Shown: positions 60,213-64,000 of the stretch, piece after piece | How the letters are laid out: each line of letters starts with the position of its first letter | How positions within the stretch are numbered: position 1 is the stretch's first letter | Origin: Kribbella amoyensis | GTDB lineage: Bacteria > Actinomycetota > Actinomycetes > Propionibacteriales > Kribbellaceae | Direction: 5' to 3' | Assembly: GCF_007828865.1 (NCBI RefSeq) | Contig: NZ_VIVK01000001.1 | Coordinates: forward strand, 4,402,001 to 4,466,000 | Length of the DNA stretch: 64,000 bases | Notes under the pieces: model-generated | Told to the model about the DNA's origin: nothing | Databases searched by the model: none | What the model saw: the letters and a program-made list of their open reading frames with translations, nothing else | Translations under genes and position numbers: made by a program

Positions 60213-61403
60213 TCAGTTTCCCCCGCTCGGGTGCAGCCGGACCAGGGGCTGACCGGGTGCGACCGGGTCACCCTCCTCGGCCAGCCACTCGACCACGATG
60301 CCTCCGTGCGGGGCCCGGACCTCGAGCTCGTCGCGGAGGCTCTTCACGGTGGCGACCACCTCGCCCGCCTCGACCGTGTCGCCGGACTCCCGGCGGACCC
60401 GGCCCTCGCGGGTGAAGGTGCCCTTCAACGGTGCCACCAGCAGGCGCCAGGTCGGCGACGCGTCGATCTCCGACGGGCTGCCGTGCTTCTCGACGAACGT
60501 GCGGGCGTCGTCCAGCTGGTCCGGCGTCTTCAGCGCGAACGTCTCGACGCCCTTGAGGGCGCGCTTGGCGATACCGGTCAAGGTGCCGGCCGGCGGCATC
60601 TCCAGGATGCCGGTGACCTGCAGGTCCGCCATGGTCTGCAGGCACAGGTCCCAGCGGACCGGCGAGTTGACCTGCTGGACCAGCCGGTGGAGCACCTCGC
60701 GACCGTCGTGCACGACCTGGCCGTCCCGGTTCGAGATCAGCCGGGTCCGCGGGTCGTGCGTACTGACGGCCGCGGCGTACCGGTCGAGGGTCTGGACCGC
60801 GGGCTCCATGTGCTTGGTGTGGAAGGCGCCGGCCACCGAGAGCGGGACCAGGCGGGCCTTGGCGGGCGGGTCCTCCGCGAACGCGGCGAGCTCCTCGACC
60901 GTACCGGCCGCGACGATCTGGCCGGGGCCGTTGTCGTTGGCGGCGGTCAGGCCGTGCTCCGCGATCTTCGCGAGCACCTCGTCGCGGTCGCCGCCGAGCA
61001 CCGCGGTCATCGAGGTCGCGGTCTGGGCCGCGGCGGCCGCCATCGCCTTGCCGCGCTCACGGACCAGCACCATCGCCTGCTCGGCGCTGATCACGCCGAC
61101 CCCGGCCGCCGCGGCGATCTCGCCGACGCTGTGGCCGGCCGCGGCGCCGATGGTGGCGAACGCGTCCGCCGGGTGCGGGAAGACCGACAGCGCCCCCAGC
61201 AGGCCGGACGCGACCAGCAGCGGCTGGGCGATCGCGGTGTCGCGGATCGTCTCCGCGTCCGCCTGGGTGCCGTAGTGGGCGAGGTCGAGGCCGGCCACCG
61301 CGGAGAGCCAGTGCAGCCGGCTCTCGAACGCGGGGTCCTCCAGCCACGGCTCGAGGAAACCTGGGGTCTGGGCGCCCTGTCCGGGCGCGACGATGACGAG
61401 CAC
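60213..61403 (-). CDS. fabD: Malonyl-CoA:ACP transacylase with extra C-terminal biotinyl/lipoyl-like domain
   Basis: This 396-residue protein has a normal FabD domain (~1-310) with nucleophile S92 in GHSVGE and H195 in GAFHTKH. It continues into ~75 extra residues (~320-393) that read as a biotinyl/lipoyl hammerhead fold: TVEAGEVVATVKSLRDELEV, then RAPHGGIVVEWLAEEGDPV. The acceptor lysine of the MKM motif is replaced (LRD), so no biotin or lipoyl attachment is expected. The domain may dock to acyl-CoA carboxylase or ACP; this is inference. GTG at 61403 has GGGAG upstream. First gene after the FasR-type regulator. Confidence 0.92.
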   Translation of the reverse strand: MLVIVAPGQGAQTPGFLEPWLEDPAFESRLHWLSAVAGLDLAHYGTQADAETIRDTAIAQPLLVASGLLGALSVFPHPADAFATIGAAAGHSVGEIAAAAGVGVISAEQAMVLVRERGKAMAAAAAQTATSMTAVLGGDRDEVLAKIAEHGLTAANDNGPGQIVAAGTVEELAAFAEDPPAKARLVPLSVAGAFHTKHMEPAVQTLDRYAAAVSTHDPRTRLISNRDGQVVHDGREVLHRLVQQVNSPVRWDLCLQTMADLQVTGILEMPPAGTLTGIAKRALKGVETFALKTPDQLDDARTFVEKHGSPSEIDASPTWRLLVAPLKGTFTREGRVRRESGDTVEAGEVVATVKSLRDELEVRAPHGGIVVEWLAEEGDPVAPGQPLVRLHPSGGN

Positions 61404-61454
61404 GTGACAACTCTCCCTGAGCCGGGGCCGTTCGCGGGCCGGGACGCCGCACGA

Positions 61455-61460
61455 ATTCTA
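61455..61460 (-). promoter_or_regulatory. -10 element of the fab operon promoter
   Basis: TAGAAT on the minus strand matches TANNNT, with a predicted start near 61447 and a 44-base leader to fabD. No consensus -35 is present, as expected for an activator-dependent promoter. Confidence 0.55.
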
Positions 61461-61470
61461 CTGCCCCGAC

Positions 61471-61489
61471 TTTGTAGGAATTCTACAAA
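61471..61489. promoter_or_regulatory. Inverted repeat at the fabD promoter, probable FasR site
   Basis: TTTGTAG and CTACAAA flank the 5-base centre GAATT, a perfect 7-base inverted repeat. It lies where the missing -35 would be, and overlaps the stop codon of the regulator gene. A partial copy GAATTCTAC recurs at 61453-61461, 25 bases away. Binding by the adjacent FasR-type activator is inferred. Confidence 0.65.
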
Positions 61490-62679
61490 ATCGACGATCC
61501 GGGGTCCGGGTTGAGCAGGCGGCCCAAGGTCAGTGCGACACGCAACGTGAAAGCGTCGCGGGGACTCGCCGGGGAGTACCCGGTGAGATCGCCCACACGC
61601 TTCAGCCGGTACCGGACCGTGTTCGGGTGGATGAACAGCGCCCGGGCCGTCGCCTCGATCGAACCACCCGAGTCCAGGTACGTCGAGACGGTGTCGAGCA
61701 GGACCCCGTCGCCCAACGTGAGCGGGCCGTACACGTCGGAGGCGAGTTGTCGCCGCGCGTGACCGTCACCCGACAACGACCGCTCGGGGAGCAGCTCGTC
61801 GGCCTGCACGGGCCGTGGCGCCGCCGGCCAGGCCGGTGCGGCCCGGAGTCCCGCGACGGCCGCGCGCGCCGACGTCACGGCCGCCATCAGGTCCGGGACG
61901 ACCGGCCCGACGACGATCGGTCCCGGTCCGAAGAAGTCGGTCAGTCTTTGTACGGTCTCGACAGGTTTGCTCGTACCCCCGAGTACCACCACCAGCCGGT
62001 CGCCCTGCATCGCGCACAACGCGTCGGCACCCGACTCCCGGGCGACGTGCCGGACGGCGTCGGCCACGTTCGTGCCGCCCGTGTCCGACGACGGCGCGCG
62101 GCCGACGACCACGGCGACCTCCGAGTTCGCCGTCCCGGTCCAGCCCAGGGCCGACGCGCGGGACCGGACCGACTCGTCCGCCTCACCGCGGATCACCGAG
62201 TCGACGACCAGCGCCTCCAGCCGGGCATCCCAGGCACCGCGCATCTCGGCGGCCTGTGCGTAGACGGTCGCGGCGGCGAACGCGACCTCCCGCGCGTACC
62301 GCTGCATCGCCTCCCGGACCACGGGGACGTCGTCCTCGGGCAGCAGGTCGCCGATCGTGTTCTCGATCATCTCGATCGTGGTGCGGAGCAGTTCGACGGT
62401 CTGGTGCAGGCTGATCACCCGGGTGAACTCCCGCGGCGCCGACCCGAACATCCGGGTCGGCATCGACGAGTGCGCCTCCGGATCCCGGAACCAGTCGACG
62501 AAGGCGGTGATCCCGGACTGGGCCACGAGGCCGATCCAGGACCGGTCCTGCGCCGACAGCTGCCCGAACCAGGGCAGCTCATCGTCCATCGCGGCCATCG
62601 CCGCGGTCGCCAACGCCCCGGTCGCCTTCTGCAACCGGTCGGCGCGCGCCAGATGGGCCTTACCCGTACCCGTCACCAC
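61483..62679 (-). CDS. fasR: PucR/CdaR-type regulator of fatty-acid synthesis (FasR-like)
   Basis: This regulator of about 398 residues has a helical N-terminal region, a central GGDEF-like/CdaR domain, and a C-terminal PucR helix-turn-helix (ATARALFIHPNTVRYRLKRVG, ~355-376). In Streptomyces coelicolor a protein of this family (FasR) directly upstream of fabD activates the fab genes; position and family are the same here. The start is uncertain: GTG codons at 62697, 62679 and 62676 are all possible. No membrane segment is present. Confidence 0.85.
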   Translation of the reverse strand: MVTGTGKAHLARADRLQKATGALATAAMAAMDDELPWFGQLSAQDRSWIGLVAQSGITAFVDWFRDPEAHSSMPTRMFGSAPREFTRVISLHQTVELLRTTIEMIENTIGDLLPEDDVPVVREAMQRYAREVAFAAATVYAQAAEMRGAWDARLEALVVDSVIRGEADESVRSRASALGWTGTANSEVAVVVGRAPSSDTGGTNVADAVRHVARESGADALCAMQGDRLVVVLGGTSKPVETVQRLTDFFGPGPIVVGPVVPDLMAAVTSARAAVAGLRAAPAWPAAPRPVQADELLPERSLSGDGHARRQLASDVYGPLTLGDGVLLDTVSTYLDSGGSIEATARALFIHPNTVRYRLKRVGDLTGYSPASPRDAFTLRVALTLGRLLNPDPGSSIL

Positions 62680-62718
62680 GCTGCAGACCCTACCCACGTC
62701 CTCCGGGGGACCCGCCTG

Positions 62719-63273
62719 CTACTTCCCGAAGCTCACGTCCTTCGTCTCCACCGTGCCCGCCGTCCGGCCCGGAGCGCGGTGGTACTTCCAGTACAGGTTG
62801 GTGTGGGCGATCACCTGGTCCGGTGGTGGGGCGCCGTACTCGCTCAGGTCCTCCGTCGTGTGTGCGTCCTCGACCAGGGTTGCGTCGTACCCGCGGACGA
62901 TCGCGCCGTGCAGGGTCGAGCGCACGCACTCGTCGGTCTGCGCGCCCGTCACGACCAGCTGCCCGACCCGCAACCCGGCGAGGACGTCCTCGAGGTCGGT
63001 CTCCTCGAACGAGTCGGCCCAGGTCTTGTGCACCACCGGATCGCCGTCGGCCGGCTTCAGCTCGGGAACGATCTGCCACTGCTCCGACTCCTTGGCGAGC
63101 TCCTCGCTGGAGTGCTGGACCCAGACCACCGGGATCTCGGCCTGCCGGGCCCGGTCGACCAGGGTGGCGATGTTGGCGACGACGGCGTCGCGGTGGTGAC
63201 CGCCGCTGACCACGCCGTTCTGGACGTCGATGACGACCAGCGCCTGGTGCGGACGGTTCTCGAGTGTGGCCAT
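62719..63273 (-). CDS. Isochorismatase/cysteine hydrolase family protein
   Basis: This 184-residue alpha/beta hydrolase has the family catalytic triad D16 (VVIDVQ), K83 (VVHKTWADSF) and C116 (TGAQTDECV). Relatives include nicotinamidases, isochorismatases and amidohydrolases; the full nicotinamidase metal site is not evident, so the substrate is open. The length is normal. It precedes the fasR-type gene by ~40 bases on the same strand but is functionally unrelated as far as visible. Confidence 0.88.
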   Translation of the reverse strand: MATLENRPHQALVVIDVQNGVVSGGHHRDAVVANIATLVDRARQAEIPVVWVQHSSEELAKESEQWQIVPELKPADGDPVVHKTWADSFEETDLEDVLAGLRVGQLVVTGAQTDECVRSTLHGAIVRGYDATLVEDAHTTEDLSEYGAPPPDQVIAHTNLYWKYHRAPGRTAGTVETKDVSFGK

Positions 63274-63327
63274 GGTTCCTCCCCGGAGATCGGTACTTCG
63301 GACCCTAGACCCGGCCGGGGACAGAAA

Positions 63328-64000
63328 TCAGGCGTTCGTCCAGTCGAGCAGCTTGCCGGACTCCCAGGTGTTGATCACGCGGTCGGCCGGGACCTCGCAC
63401 TCCTCGGCGCGTTCGCAGCCGTACACCTGCCAGTCCAGCTGGCCCGGGGCGTGCGCGTCCGTGTCGATGGAGAAGACACACCCGGTCTCGACCGCCATCG
63501 ACAGCAGCCGCTTCGGGGGATCCAGGCGTTCCGGGCGGGAGTTGATCTCGACCGCCGTCCCGAACTGGCGGCAGGCCTCGAAGACCACCTCGGCGTCGAA
63601 CTCGGACTCCGGCCTGGTCCCGCGGTTCCCGGTGACCAGGCGGCCGGTGCAGTGCCCGAGGACGTCGACGTGCGGGTTCGCGATCGCGCGGACCATCCGC
63701 TCGGTCATCGGTTCGGACTGCATCCGGAGCTTGGAGTGGACGCTGGCGACGACCACGTCGAGCCGGGCCAGGATCTCGGTGTCGCAGTCGAGCGAGCCGT
63801 CCTCGAGAATGTCGACCTCGATCCCGTTCAGGATGGTGAATCCGTCCAGCTCGTCGGCGAGCTTCTTGTTGAGCTCGGCAACCACCTCGAGCTGCTGGAG
63901 CCGGCGTTCGCGGGACAGCCCGTTCGCCACGGTCAGCCGGGGGGAGTGGTCCGTGAGCGCGATGTATCTGTGCCCGAGCCGTGCCGCCGTCCGCGCCATC
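63328..64000 (-). CDS. PHP-domain phosphoesterase, truncated by the window edge
   Basis: Only the last ~224 residues are inside the window; the N terminus lies beyond 64000. Metal-binding PHP motifs are visible: YIALTDHSP, GIEVDILEDGS, VVASVHSKLR, HPHVDVLGHCTGR-like NPHVDVLGHC, and the C-terminal DTDAHAPGQLDW. The part resembles the PHP domain of PolX-type polymerases and of free PHP hydrolases related to histidinol phosphatase. The Met at 63999 is probably internal. The role cannot be fixed without the missing part. Confidence 0.8.
   Translation of the reverse strand, partial: MARTAARLGHRYIALTDHSPRLTVANGLSRERRLQQLEVVAELNKKLADELDGFTILNGIEVDILEDGSLDCDTEILARLDVVVASVHSKLRMQSEPMTERMVRAIANPHVDVLGHCTGRLVTGNRGTRPESEFDAEVVFEACRQFGTAVEINSRPERLDPPKRLLSMAVETGCVFSIDTDAHAPGQLDWQVYGCERAEECEVPADRVINTWESGKLLDWTNA

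Overview
The window comes from the chromosome of a high-GC Gram-positive actinobacterium, most likely a Kribbella-like member of the Propionibacteriales. This is inferred from the very high third-position GC, the frequent GTG and TTG starts, a PucR-type fatty-acid regulator next to a fabD-fabH-acpP-fabF cluster, DUF3145, and a large AfsR/SARP-type regulator. No rRNA, tRNA, integrase, transposase or CRISPR array was seen.

Layout. 1-9.3 kb holds general metabolism: a dihydrofolate-reductase-like protein, an S41 protease with a basic tail, a zinc protease, a SulP transporter fused to a beta-carbonic anhydrase, an acid-sugar dehydratase divergent from an atypical SDR, and a DUF427 protein. 9.3-16.3 kb holds a secreted GH27 alpha-galactosidase with its own operator, a lysyl-oxidase-like copper protein, and an MFS exporter divergent from a LysR regulator with a clear T-N11-A box. 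16.3-19.8 kb is a small type III polyketide cluster: UbiA prenyltransferase, type III PKS, ICMT-like methyltransferase and FAD oxidoreductase. 19.8-20.2 kb is non-coding and contains tandem repeats plus three hairpins that share one loop and have covarying stems. 20.2-23.1 kb is a PucR regulator divergent from a DadA-type amino-acid dehydrogenase. 23.4-26.4 kb is a translationally coupled three-gene operon that I do not recognise. Thioredoxin and an aldo/keto reductase follow.

28.3-38.7 kb is a nine-gene same-strand block resembling a Gram-positive type IV secretion apparatus: TcpC/VirB8-like protein, small membrane proteins, VirB4 ATPase, VirB6-like channel protein, second VirB8-like protein, peptidoglycan hydrolase, and an M48-like protein with a destroyed zinc motif. 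No relaxase, coupling ATPase or integrase is present. Base composition changes in the middle of the block, at 33645.

38.7-48 kb carries a YcaQ-like winged-helix protein, secreted hydrolases (M4/M36 protease, CocE-like hydrolase plus beta-propeller lactonase, TolB-like propeller), an aldo/keto reductase lacking its catalytic Tyr and His, and a small membrane protein. 48-52.2 kb is a MoxR-DUF58-VWA operon divergent from a membrane protein with a kinase-like N-lobe. 52.3-55.1 kb is an AfsR-like regulator. 55.2-62.7 kb is the fatty-acid synthesis locus (DUF3145, then accD, fabF, acpP, fabH, fabD and the fasR-type regulator on the minus strand), with an inverted repeat at the fabD promoter. An isochorismatase-family hydrolase and a truncated PHP-domain protein close the window.

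Most unusual features: short tandem repeats that begin exactly at the stop codon of four unrelated genes, the three-hairpin element at 19902-19994, the orphan secretion block, and the unknown operon at 23451-26352.
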